NCBI GenBank assembly: GCA_016875735.1
Contig: VGOW01000039.1
Location: forward strand, 1 to 36,557
Length of the DNA: 36,557 nucleotides
Source of the DNA: Chloroflexota bacterium
GTDB taxonomy: Bacteria > Chloroflexota > Anaerolineae > Anaerolineales > VGOW01
Reading direction: 5' to 3'
Part shown: in pieces, positions 8,176 through 15,453 of the stretch
Layout: every line of letters starts with the position of its first letter
How positions within the stretch are numbered: the first letter of the stretch is position 1
Notes under the pieces: model-generated
Database searches by the model: none
What the model was told of the DNA's origin: nothing
Seen by the model: only the letters and a program-made list of their open reading frames with translations
Translations under genes and position numbers: made by a program

Positions 8176-9135
8176 TCAGGGTGAGAGCGAACAGCGGAAG
8201 CCGATGATGTAGTCCCCGTCCGACGGCACGACCCAGTAGCGGGGCGCGGTACGGACGAGGTTCACACTGCTGCTCCACGAGCCGCCCCGCAGCGCGTAAG
8301 TGCTCGCATCGTATTTGCTCATTGTCCACTCCCACACATTTCCGGCCATGTCGGCGCAGCCATTAGGGCTATCACCCTTCGGGCTATACTTGCCTACCGG
8401 AGTCGTTCCGCGTTCGTTTTGATTGAAATTGCAGAGCGTCTTGTCCGGCGATTGATTTCCCCACGGATACAGGCGGCCATCCGTGCCGCGCGCTGCCTTC
8501 TCCCATTCCTCTTCGGCCGGCAGCCGCAAGCCCGCCCATTGGCAATAGGCTTGCGCGTCATTCCAACTCACCAGCACGACAGGATGGTTTGATTTGCCCG
8601 CCGGATGGCGGCGAGTCTTCCGATCCCAGTTGTAGGGCTTCGCCCAATCCGCATCATCAAAAGGAGCAGCATATTCGGGGTTCGCGTCAATGAAAACTTG
8701 ATACTGCGCTTGAGTCACCGGGTAACGCATGATTTGGAAGGCGGGTAATATACGCTTCTCTTTCTCGTCGCCGTACAGAAACTCGCCCGCAGGGATCGTT
8801 ACCCACGGGCCTAGCCGCACGATGCGCTCTTCTTCTGTCCATCGCCCACTTCTCGCTTCTCGTTGCGGCTCGGCTCGTTCCGCGCTGCGGGTACCGCGGT
8901 CGGCTTGGGTCCGCGCGCCGCGCCGCTCCATATCGTACAGGGCGCGTTCGGTTACGTCGCCCAGAATTGCGTAGGCCTCGTTGATTTCCTTGATACGTTC
9001 TTCTGCCTTTGCTTTGTGAGAAGGGCTGGGGAACTTATCGGGATGCCAGGCGTGAGCCAAGAAGCGGTACTGCTCTTTGATTGCCTCCGCCGTAGCATCA
9101 ACGGGCACTTCCAGAATCTCGTAGTAGTCCTTCAC
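8176..9135 (-). CDS. J-domain protein fused to an FGE/SUMF1-like (C-type lectin fold) domain
   Basis: The 319-residue protein starts with a J domain (residues 1-70: YYEILEV at the start and HPD at 31-33), which in this family stimulates Hsp70 ATPase. A charged linker follows (about 71-105), then a formylglycine-generating-enzyme-like domain (about 108-319). Landmarks are FQIMRYPVTQAQYQVFI, LVSWNDAQAYCQWAGLRLPA, WEKAARG, YPWGN, DMAGNVWEW and RGGSW near the C-terminus. True FGEs have two catalytic cysteines after RGGSW; here that segment reads SSSVNLVRTAPRYW, so formylglycine synthesis is unlikely and a binding role is more plausible. The start GTG 9133-9135 is preceded by GGGAGG. The last 30 codons resemble a retroelement-diversified region (8194-8283). 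Confidence 0.92.
   Translation of the reverse strand: MKDYYEILEVPVDATAEAIKEQYRFLAHAWHPDKFPSPSHKAKAEERIKEINEAYAILGDVTERALYDMERRGARTQADRGTRSAERAEPQREARSGRWTEEERIVRLGPWVTIPAGEFLYGDEKEKRILPAFQIMRYPVTQAQYQVFIDANPEYAAPFDDADWAKPYNWDRKTRRHPAGKSNHPVVLVSWNDAQAYCQWAGLRLPAEEEWEKAARGTDGRLYPWGNQSPDKTLCNFNQNERGTTPVGKYSPKGDSPNGCADMAGNVWEWTMSKYDASTYALRGGSWSSSVNLVRTAPRYWVVPSDGDYIIGFRCSLSP
8194..8283 (-). other. Candidate hypervariable (DGR-type variable) region
   Basis: This is the 3' end of the FGE-like domain, from RGGSW to GFR. At positions where relatives commonly carry Asn, the codons are AGC, AGC, CTC, GTC, CCC, TAC, GTC, GAC, GAC, TAC and ATC. All differ from AAC only at A positions, as adenine-specific mutagenic retrohoming would produce. 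GC-rich codon bias could also favour C endings. No template repeat or reverse transcriptase is present in this window. Confidence 0.4.
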
Positions 9136-9185
9136 AATGACTAACCTCCCATTTCAACAAGGCATGCGCCGAATCCCGAACGCCC

Positions 9186-9779
9186 CTATTTTGGAAAGAG
9201 GCTGGCAACCTTCACATTGAAACCGGGCAGGAGCGGCGAGGTGAGATCATCGTCGGCATACAGGGTGACGGCCAATCGAAGAACCGCATTCTCGCGCCGG
9301 TAAACTTCCAAGCGCTTCTCGCGCCAATCGGCTATCCAATACTCGCGCACGCCGCGCTGGGAATACAGCCGCAGTTTGGCTTCGCGGTCGCGCCGCTCGT
9401 TGCGCGCGCCGGGCGAGAGCACTTCGGCCACGAGGTCGGGCGATTCATGAAGCTTCCCGTCGTCGCCCAAAACATGCGGGAGACGCTCGCCGCTCACCCA
9501 CACCACATCCGGCGCAACTGCGTTTTCATCGTCAAACAACACACCGGGCGCCGATCGCACCTGCCCATTTCCCCCCTGGCGAATCCACAGATTCAATTCG
9601 AGGGCGATGGCGTCGGAAGTCCCTTGATGATGCCAATGCGGCTGAGTGGTCACGAGCAATTCTCCCTCGATGATCTCGTATCGTTTCCCCTCTTCGACGG
9701 GATAATGCTCAAGGTCGCGGGTTGTCCAACGATCCGGCGATCTCTCGACCTCAGATTTTGTTTGCGCGGAAACAGTCAT
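9186..9779 (-). CDS. Uma2-family (DUF820) putative PD-(D/E)xK endonuclease
   Basis: Small Uma2-like protein of about 197 residues with the typical opening WTTRDLEHYPVEEGKRYEII and EGELLVTTQPHWHHQ. The predicted nuclease core follows: APDVVWVSGERLP, then SPDLVAEVLSPGARNERRDR, EAKLRLYSQRGVREYWIADW, giving the D, E and K of a PD-(D/E)xK fold. These proteins are common in Cyanobacteria and Chloroflexota, often in many copies. Cellular targets are largely unknown. ATG 9779 was chosen to give the normal N-terminus. An alternative ATG at 9815 lies inside the hairpin at 9799-9828 and follows TATAAT (9828-9833). The gene sits downstream of the atp genes but is probably separate from them. Confidence 0.9.
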   Translation of the reverse strand: MTVSAQTKSEVERSPDRWTTRDLEHYPVEEGKRYEIIEGELLVTTQPHWHHQGTSDAIALELNLWIRQGGNGQVRSAPGVLFDDENAVAPDVVWVSGERLPHVLGDDGKLHESPDLVAEVLSPGARNERRDREAKLRLYSQRGVREYWIADWREKRLEVYRRENAVLRLAVTLYADDDLTSPLLPGFNVKVASLFPK

Positions 9780-9798
9780 ACGCACCTGCCTTAAATAG

Positions 9799-9828
9799 TG
9801 AGCGCGGCGTTCCATCTCGCCGCGCTCA
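9799..9828 (-). terminator. Hairpin at the end of the atp gene block
   Basis: TGAGCGCGGCG and CGCCGCGCTCA form an 11-bp perfect stem with an 8-base loop, 10 bases after the stop codon of the b-delta gene. Only a weak T run (TATTT) follows, so termination efficiency is uncertain. Confidence 0.55.
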
Positions 9829-9837
9829 TTATACAGT

Positions 9838-10569
9838 CTATTTCACCGACTGTTTCAGCCCTTCGAGCTTGCCGCGGGCCGAGCCGTCGATGATCCGGTC
9901 GCCCACGCGGACGATCAGCCCGCCGAGTATGGTCGGATCGACTCGGAAGGAGACCGACGACGCGCCTTTCAAATCGCGCTTCACCGCGTCCTGCTCTTTG
10001 TCGGTGAGCGGCAGGGCCGAGGTCACTTCGGCGGCCACGCCGGAGGCCGAGGCCCCTTCGAGCACGGTCACTTTGTCGGCTTTGATGCCGCTGAAAAATT
10101 CTTCGATCAGCGTGCGCCCGTATGATTTCTCTTTGTCGAGGATGCCGCCGATCACTTGTTGGGCGGCGGCCAGCGCCAGCCCGGCCACCTGCGGGCGCAG
10201 GTCGCCCAGAACGCGGTTGCGCTCCATCTCGGCGTCTTCGGCGGCGGCTTTGAGGATGCGCGCCTTCTCTTCTTCGGCGGCGGCGCGCACGGCGGCGGCG
10301 GCCTGTTCGGCGCGCTGCGAGGCCTCGCCCACGCGCTTGGCCGCTTCGGCTTGCGCCTCGGCCACAATTTTGGCCGCGTCCTTCTCGGCGTTGGCGCGGG
10401 CCTCGGCGGCGATGCGCGCGTCTTCAAGTCCCTGCGCTACCTTGTTCTTGCGATCCTCCAGCATTTTGAGGATGGGCTTGTAGGCCCATGCATACATCAA
10501 GATCGCCAGAATAGAGAAGTTGAGGACTTGGAAGATGAAGAATCCTAAGTTGATGCCCAGTTTGTCCAT
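9838..10569 (-). CDS. atpF: ATP synthase b subunit fused to delta C-terminal domain
   Basis: Peripheral stalk subunit of F-type ATP synthase. Residues 1-30 form the membrane anchor (NLGFFIFQVLNFSILAILMY), and residues 35-150 are a long charged Ala/Glu/Arg helix typical of b. About residues 165-243 match the C-terminal domain of the delta/OSCP subunit (EVTSALPLTDKEQDAV, then VDPTILGGLIVRVGDRIIDG). The six-helix N-terminal domain of delta, which binds the alpha subunits, is not visible between them. ATG 10569 is preceded by AAGGAGT. It is the last gene of the block atpI-atpB-atpE-atpF, and atpA, atpG, atpD and atpC do not follow. The fusion call is confident; the missing delta N-terminus is read directly from the length. 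Confidence 0.92.
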   Translation of the reverse strand: MDKLGINLGFFIFQVLNFSILAILMYAWAYKPILKMLEDRKNKVAQGLEDARIAAEARANAEKDAAKIVAEAQAEAAKRVGEASQRAEQAAAAVRAAAEEEKARILKAAAEDAEMERNRVLGDLRPQVAGLALAAAQQVIGGILDKEKSYGRTLIEEFFSGIKADKVTVLEGASASGVAAEVTSALPLTDKEQDAVKRDLKGASSVSFRVDPTILGGLIVRVGDRIIDGSARGKLEGLKQSVK

Positions 10570-10585
10570 CGTGACTCCTTGCGGT

Positions 10586-10825
10586 TTACGCGGCGAAGAC
10601 GATGATGAGGGCGACGGCCAGCGCGTAAATGGCGACCGCTTCGGCGAAAGCCATGCCCAAGATCATGTTGGTTTGGATGGTGGGGGTGGCGTCGGGGTTG
10701 CGGCCCATGGCCTGCACACCGCCCGAGGCGGCGATGCCCACGCCCACGCCTGCGCCAATCGCGCCCAGCATGGCCAAGCCCGCGCCGATAAACCGCATCG
10801 CATGCACGAATTGTTCTGAATCCAT
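10586..10825 (-). CDS. atpE: ATP synthase Fo subunit c
   Basis: Proteolipid of 79 residues forming the rotor ring. It has two membrane helices separated by a polar loop, with the glycine-rich GAIGAGVGVGIAASGG in helix 1, the loop AMGRNPDA, and the ion-binding glutamate in helix 2 (GMAFAEAVAIYALAVAL). The residue after the Glu is Ala and helix 1 lacks the Gln typical of sodium-binding rings, so proton coupling is the likely reading. It lies between atpB and the b-delta gene, the classic order. ATG 10825 follows an AAGGAGT box. Confidence 0.97.
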   Translation of the reverse strand: MDSEQFVHAMRFIGAGLAMLGAIGAGVGVGIAASGGVQAMGRNPDATPTIQTNMILGMAFAEAVAIYALAVALIIVFAA

Positions 10826-10874
10826 TGGTTAGAGACTCCTTATGATTGAATGAGAGTTAGGGTTTGAGTTTGAG

Positions 10875-11948
10875 TTAATGCGCCGCCGCGTGTTCGCCGT
10901 GATCGTCGCCATGACTGCCGTGGCTCACCGTTGCGCCGCTCATGAACATCGTCGCCAACAGGAAGAACACGTAGGCCTGAATGATGCCAAAGAACACCTC
11001 GAAGAGATACAACCCGGCGGGCACGATCACTGCCGTGAGCGCGCCGACGATGGACAGCAACAATGCGCCCGCGAAGATGTTGCCGAACAACCGGAAGCCG
11101 AACGAGAGTATTTTCGCCAGTTCGAGCACGATTTCGAGCAAGCCCACGCCGAAATCAATCGCGCCAAACGGCCCGCCGCTCGCCAGCTTCTTGAACTGCA
11201 AGAATTTGTCGAAGATGTAGTTGGGGCCGAGCGCCCACAGGCCGAACACTTGAGTCATGAGCACGGCCACGAAGGCCAGCGCGAACGGGAAGTTGAGATC
11301 GGTGGCCGAGCCGCGCAGGAAGGGAACGACCTCGCACGCCTTGCACGGTGCGCCGCCTTCGGACTCGGCGTGTGCCGAACTTTCGCCTTCGGCGGGAGCC
11401 GCCTCGCCTTCGTGAACCGCCGCTTCCACCGGCTGGCCTTTGTCAATCGTCCACAACGGCCCGATCTGCACTGGAGCATAGCCCGTGCCTTCGTGCCGCT
11501 CTTTCAGATAGCCAATGCTCTCGAAGCCGGGCGCCAGTTTGACCATGTTGGCGGCGAAGACGAGAAAGAAGATCGTCGCCACCACCGGAAAGATCCGTTT
11601 GGCCCATTTGCCCGCCGCGCCTTCCACACTGCTCCACAAAAACTCCACCAGAAACTCGAAGAAGTTGTAGAAGCCCTGCGGAACCATTTGGTCGCTGTTG
11701 GCAAACCGCCACGCGCCAAAGGCGATCAGGATCAAAACTAGATCGGCCAGCAGTGTTGCCAGCGTGGTGTTGGTGATCTGAAAGCTGCCGATGGCGAGGC
11801 CGGTCGGCTCGCCCGGCAGAACGACGACCGGGCTGATGGGCTTGAGGATCGACGGCCCGACGAACGCGGCGTAGATTCCGATTCCCACCAGCGCCAACAC
11901 GATCCAGCGCTTCACCGGAATCCGTTTCTGAGTTGTTTCTTCACTCAC
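10875..11948 (-). CDS. atpB: ATP synthase Fo subunit a
   Basis: Membrane stator that conducts protons against the c ring. The 357 residues exceed the usual 220-290. The essential arginine lies in LSFGFRLFGNIFAGALL. Near residue 40-60 is an N-terminal extension (PISPVVVLPGEPTG). Between two membrane segments is a long hydrophilic insertion (about residues 150-215), rich in Glu/Ala/His and containing PCKAC. The C-terminus is His-rich (HGSHGDDHGEHAAAH). Start is GTG 11946-11948, overlapping the end of the upstream AtpI/AtpZ gene by 8 bases, which suggests translational coupling. Confidence 0.96.
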   Translation of the reverse strand: MSEETTQKRIPVKRWIVLALVGIGIYAAFVGPSILKPISPVVVLPGEPTGLAIGSFQITNTTLATLLADLVLILIAFGAWRFANSDQMVPQGFYNFFEFLVEFLWSSVEGAAGKWAKRIFPVVATIFFLVFAANMVKLAPGFESIGYLKERHEGTGYAPVQIGPLWTIDKGQPVEAAVHEGEAAPAEGESSAHAESEGGAPCKACEVVPFLRGSATDLNFPFALAFVAVLMTQVFGLWALGPNYIFDKFLQFKKLASGGPFGAIDFGVGLLEIVLELAKILSFGFRLFGNIFAGALLLSIVGALTAVIVPAGLYLFEVFFGIIQAYVFFLLATMFMSGATVSHGSHGDDHGEHAAAH

Positions 11949-12237
11949 CAGTTTTTTCCTCCTTTTGCTTCGGCTCTGCCGGGGGCAACGGCTTGATGTT
12001 TTTTACTGCCCGCATCGCCATCCAAAACGTGAGAAAGAGCGCGAACGGCGCGGAGCCAAGCAACAGAATAATCGTGAATACAGGTTTCGTCTCGAACTGC
12101 CGATCGAGCCACAGGCCGCCGATCAGCGACACAAGCACAATGAACAGCGTGACACAGCCAACCTGCCCGGCAATCCCGGCCATGCCGAGATTGATGGCGT
12201 ACTGCACATTGCGCTTCTGATTTCCGCTTGTGGTCAT
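11941..12237 (-). CDS. AtpI/AtpZ-type ATP synthase accessory protein
   Basis: Small protein (98 residues) with two membrane helices: VGCVTLFIVLVSLIGGLWLD, and TIILLLGSAPFALFLTFW. It is followed by a Lys/Glu/Pro-rich tail. Position immediately before atpB and the two-helix pattern fit the AtpI/AtpZ group, which helps assemble the c ring or handle divalent ions in related systems. The start ATG lies only about 10 bases from the predicted transcription start of the promoter at 12254-12282. No Shine-Dalgarno sequence is visible. Family assignment rests on context and topology. Confidence 0.8.
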   Translation of the reverse strand: MTTSGNQKRNVQYAINLGMAGIAGQVGCVTLFIVLVSLIGGLWLDRQFETKPVFTIILLLGSAPFALFLTFWMAMRAVKNIKPLPPAEPKQKEEKTGE

Positions 12238-12253
12238 GGGTCAAAGCTCGCGC

Positions 12254-12282
12254 ATTGTATCACAAGCAGATTCTATCGCCAA
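12254..12282 (-). promoter_or_regulatory. Promoter of the atp Fo gene block
   Basis: On the minus strand TTGGCG (12277-12282) and TACAAT (12254-12259) are separated by 17 bases, and the -10 box lies 16 bases before the AtpI/AtpZ start. This suggests the Fo genes can be transcribed independently of the nuo genes. Confidence 0.65.
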
Positions 12283-12319
12283 TTGATAACGAAAGGACGC
12301 GAAGCGCTCTACGCGCCAT

Positions 12320-12368
12320 GAGATTGCTTCGCCGCCCTTCGGCTTCGCTCAGGGCGGCTCGCAATGAC
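12320..12368. repeat. GAGATTGCTTC...CTCGCAATGAC palindromic element
   Basis: Located between nuoN and the atp promoter. It is the inverted counterpart of the elements at 1929-1960 and 34830-34913, with a central hairpin GCCGCCCT/AGGGCGGC. Confidence 0.75.
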
Positions 12369-12379
12369 GTTGCGAGAGA

Positions 12380-13834
12380 TCAGAACAGACTCTTGGCCGC
12401 ATCCACGGCCCAGTTGTACCACGGCGTGGCCGCCGTTCCGGCGAAGAGGATGGCGAAGCACAGCACGCCGAGCGCGAACACATAGGGGCGCGGGATTTCG
12501 ATGAGCGGCGCGCCTTCGGGCGCGGGCTTCACGTACACCACCTTCAACACAATCAAATAGTAGTACAGGCCGATGATGGAGTTGATGATGCCCACCATCG
12601 CCAGCCAGATCAAATTGGATTGCACGGCGGCGGCGAACACGAAAAACTTGCTGATGAATCCGGCCAGTGGCGGCATCCCGCCGAGCGAGAGAAAGGCCAC
12701 CAGCATCGCCAGCGCCAGCCCGGGCGAGCGTCGGCTCAGTCCGGCGTAATCGGCAATTTCATCGGAGCCGGCCACGCGCGAGAACAGAATCACCACCGTG
12801 AAGGCGGCGAGGTTAGTGAACACGTAGGCCAGCAAATAGAACATCGTCGCCGCCAACCCATCTTTGGAAAGAGCCACGATGCCGAGCATGGCATAGCCGG
12901 CGTGAGCGATGGACGAATACGCGAGCAAGCGTTTGATATTGCGTTGAGGCAAAGCAAGGAAGTTGCCCAGCGTCATCGTCACGGCGGCCATCGCCGTCAT
13001 CAGCGGCGACCACTGCGTTGCGCCCGGATCGAGGGCGATGAGGAAGACGCGCACCAGCACCGCGAACCCGGCCGACTTGGAGGCAACGGAAAGGAAGGCC
13101 GTCACCGGCGTGGGAGCGCCTTCGTACACATCCGGTGTCCAGAAGTGGAACGGAACGAGCGCGACTTTGAAACCGACGCCAACCGCGATCATGAGCGCGA
13201 TGGCAATCGCCGTCGCCGTGGGCACGTCGCCGTTCTTCAGCGATTGAGCGATGGCATACAGATTCGTTTCGCCGGTGTAGCCGAAGAGCAGGCTGAAGCC
13301 GTAGAGCATCACCGTGCTGGTCATCGCGCCGAAGAGGAAATACTTGAGGCCCGACTCGGTGGATTTGTCGTCGTCGCGCAAAAACCCGGCCAGCACGTAC
13401 AGCCCGATGGAAGCCGTCTCGATGGCGAGGTAGAGCATGATCAGATCGGCGGCGGAGGCCATGAAGTTCATGCCAATGACACAGCCGACGAGGATGGCGT
13501 AATACTCGCCTTTGCGCCCCAAGCCTTCCACGTCGAGGCTAAGGAGAGCGGTGATGCCTCCGGCGAACATGAAGATGACCCGGAAGAGGAACGAAGCGAG
13601 ATCGTTGCGCAGGGTGCCGCCGAAGAGGAGAGCGTTCTCGCCGTTGGGAACGGAGAAGACGAGGGCCAGAACAATGGCCGCGAAGAAACCGATGGCGGTC
13701 ACCAGTCCGAGTTGTCGGCGGCGGCTCTCCGGCCAAATCACGTCCAGCGCCATGATCAACGGGATCAGCAGAATGAGAGTGATTTCAGGAATCAGCGTCA
13801 GAATGTGCGCGGCTTGAAAATCGACGAAGTTCAT
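12380..13834 (-). CDS. nuoN: NADH-quinone oxidoreductase subunit N
   Basis: Antiporter-like, proton-translocating membrane subunit of complex I. The 484 residues are hydrophobic throughout with about 14 predicted helices. Landmarks are GFKVALVPFHFWTPDVYEGA (a lysine-bearing core helix and broken-helix region), FLSVASKSAGFAVLVRVF, and RLLAYSSIAHAGYAMLGIVA. Its ATG (13832-13834) abuts the stop codon of the upstream NuoM gene, and a GGAGG box lies inside the end of that gene, so translation is coupled. It is the last nuo gene here. Confidence 0.97.
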   Translation of the reverse strand: MNFVDFQAAHILTLIPEITLILLIPLIMALDVIWPESRRRQLGLVTAIGFFAAIVLALVFSVPNGENALLFGGTLRNDLASFLFRVIFMFAGGITALLSLDVEGLGRKGEYYAILVGCVIGMNFMASAADLIMLYLAIETASIGLYVLAGFLRDDDKSTESGLKYFLFGAMTSTVMLYGFSLLFGYTGETNLYAIAQSLKNGDVPTATAIAIALMIAVGVGFKVALVPFHFWTPDVYEGAPTPVTAFLSVASKSAGFAVLVRVFLIALDPGATQWSPLMTAMAAVTMTLGNFLALPQRNIKRLLAYSSIAHAGYAMLGIVALSKDGLAATMFYLLAYVFTNLAAFTVVILFSRVAGSDEIADYAGLSRRSPGLALAMLVAFLSLGGMPPLAGFISKFFVFAAAVQSNLIWLAMVGIINSIIGLYYYLIVLKVVYVKPAPEGAPLIEIPRPYVFALGVLCFAILFAGTAATPWYNWAVDAAKSLF

Positions 13835-15391
13835 TTACGAGCCTCCAAATACCCGAAGCGCCGCTTCGATGCCCGACTTCACCATCGGGCCCATGAGGAA
13901 AGGAAACACGCCGACGGCGATCATGGCGGTGGCGAGGGTGGTGATGGCGACTTTATCCAGCACGGTGACATCGCCGACGTGGTGATCATGCTCTTCCGAG
14001 ATGTCGCCGAAGAACACTCGTTGAACGGCGATGAGCAGATAGGCGGCGGTGATGACGATGGCGATGGCGGAGATGATGGTGAGCCACGAATAATAGGGGG
14101 CAACGAAGTTCGCGCCCGGCTGGCCGGCGCTCCACCCGCCCATAAAGATGGGGAACTCGGCCATGAACCCGGCGAAGCCCGGCATGCCCATCGATGAGAG
14201 CGCGGCGATGGTGAAACCCGCCATCACCCACGGCATCTTCTTCGCCATGCCGCCGAGCTCGTCGCGCTGGCGGGTGTGCGCCCGGTCGTACACCATGCCG
14301 ACGGTGGCGAACAGCATCGCCGTCATCACGCCGTGCGCAAACATTTGCATGGCCGCGCCGAGGTAGCCGTGATAGTTGAGGGTGGCAAAACCCATCGACA
14401 CCAGGCCCATGTGCGACACGGACGAGTAGCCGATCATGTATTTGAGATCGGTTTGGCGCATGGCGATGAATGAGCCATAGACCACGTTGATAAAGGTGAG
14501 GACGTAGATCCACGGCAGGTGAAAGCGCGCGCCTTCGGGCATGAGCATGATGCCCACGCGCAGGGCGGCGAACGCGCCGAGTTTCATCAGCACGCCGGCG
14601 TGGAACATGGAGACGGCGGTCGGCGCGGCCACGTGTCCATCGGGGCTCCAATTGTGGAAGGGGTAGATGCCGCCCAACACGGCGAAGCCGAAGAACACGA
14701 TCGGGAACCAGAGTCGCTCGAACGGGATCATCGAGCCGAAGAGGCTGACGTTGAAGTTGAGCGCTCCGGCGGCCTGCGCTTCGGCAATCTTGAGCATATC
14801 GAAGGTGTACACCCCGGTGGCTTTGCCGATGGCGAAATACATCGCCAGCGCGCCGATGAGAGAGAACACCGAGCCGATGAAAAGGAAGAGGGTGAGTTTC
14901 ATCGCCGCGTATTCGCGGGTGACCTTCCAGCCCCAAATGGCGATGAGCAAGTACATGGGGAAGACGGCGATTTCGTAGAAGAAGAACAGCTGGAAGAGAT
15001 CGAGCGAGACGAAGACGCCGAACACGCCGCTGGCGAGGATGAAGAGGAAGGCGAAGAATTCGCGCGGGCGGTCGTCGATGCCCCACGAGATGAGCACGCC
15101 GGTGAAGATGACGATGCCGGTGAGCAGAACCATCGGGTTGCTCACGCCGTCTACCCCCACGTGGTATTCGATGCCAAGTTTCGGTATCCAGGCAAACTTT
15201 TCGACGAATTGATAGCCGCCCGCCGACACGTCGTAAGTGAAGTACACCCACAGCGACAGCCCCAAACAGGCCGCCGCTCCGGCCAATGCCGCCACTCGCA
15301 CTTCCGATTTGCGATCTTCGGGGAAGGCGAGCAACAGCACAGCCATGATAATGGGCGTGAGAGCGATAACACTCAAAAACGGAAAGTTCAT
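13835..15391 (-). CDS. nuoM: NADH-quinone oxidoreductase subunit M, second copy
   Basis: Second of two adjacent NuoM-type antiporter-like subunits (518 residues). Core motifs are YPFHNWSPDGHVAAPTAVSM, FHAGVLMKLGAFAALRVGIM and LKYMIGYSSVSHMGLVSMGF. It differs clearly from the other copy (NWSPDGH instead of TWLPDAH), so it is a diverged paralogue, not a recent duplicate. An extra NuoM would add a fourth antiporter-like module to the membrane arm and could raise the number of protons pumped. It lies between the first NuoM and nuoN, separated from the former by a spacer with a palindrome. Confidence 0.95.
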   Translation of the reverse strand: MNFPFLSVIALTPIIMAVLLLAFPEDRKSEVRVAALAGAAACLGLSLWVYFTYDVSAGGYQFVEKFAWIPKLGIEYHVGVDGVSNPMVLLTGIVIFTGVLISWGIDDRPREFFAFLFILASGVFGVFVSLDLFQLFFFYEIAVFPMYLLIAIWGWKVTREYAAMKLTLFLFIGSVFSLIGALAMYFAIGKATGVYTFDMLKIAEAQAAGALNFNVSLFGSMIPFERLWFPIVFFGFAVLGGIYPFHNWSPDGHVAAPTAVSMFHAGVLMKLGAFAALRVGIMLMPEGARFHLPWIYVLTFINVVYGSFIAMRQTDLKYMIGYSSVSHMGLVSMGFATLNYHGYLGAAMQMFAHGVMTAMLFATVGMVYDRAHTRQRDELGGMAKKMPWVMAGFTIAALSSMGMPGFAGFMAEFPIFMGGWSAGQPGANFVAPYYSWLTIISAIAIVITAAYLLIAVQRVFFGDISEEHDHHVGDVTVLDKVAITTLATAMIAVGVFPFLMGPMVKSGIEAALRVFGGS

Positions 15392-15409
15392 AACAGCCTC
15401 ACCAAGGGC

Positions 15410-15442
15410 AAACCCTAAAGGTCTTTGAGACCTTTAGGGTTT
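15410..15442. repeat. AAACCCTAAAGGT palindrome in the nuoM-nuoM spacer
   Basis: AAACCCTAAAGGT and ACCTTTAGGGTTT form a 13-bp perfect inverted repeat with a 7-base loop. It occupies most of the only sizeable spacer between the two NuoM genes. Confidence 0.9.
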
Positions 15443-15453
15443 AGAGATAAGTT

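Noticed and set aside
9186-9779. Uma2 gene plus J-domain/FGE gene as a defence operon
   Set aside because: The two genes are 50 bases apart and co-oriented, but Uma2 genes are common and scattered in such genomes and no other defence gene adjoins. The pairing may be chance.
12620-14197. A 525-codon open frame on the plus strand opposite nuoN and the second NuoM gene
   Set aside because: It is the antisense shadow of two well-supported membrane proteins. The translation is extremely rich in His, Glu, Arg and Gly, has no recognisable domain and no ribosome binding site.
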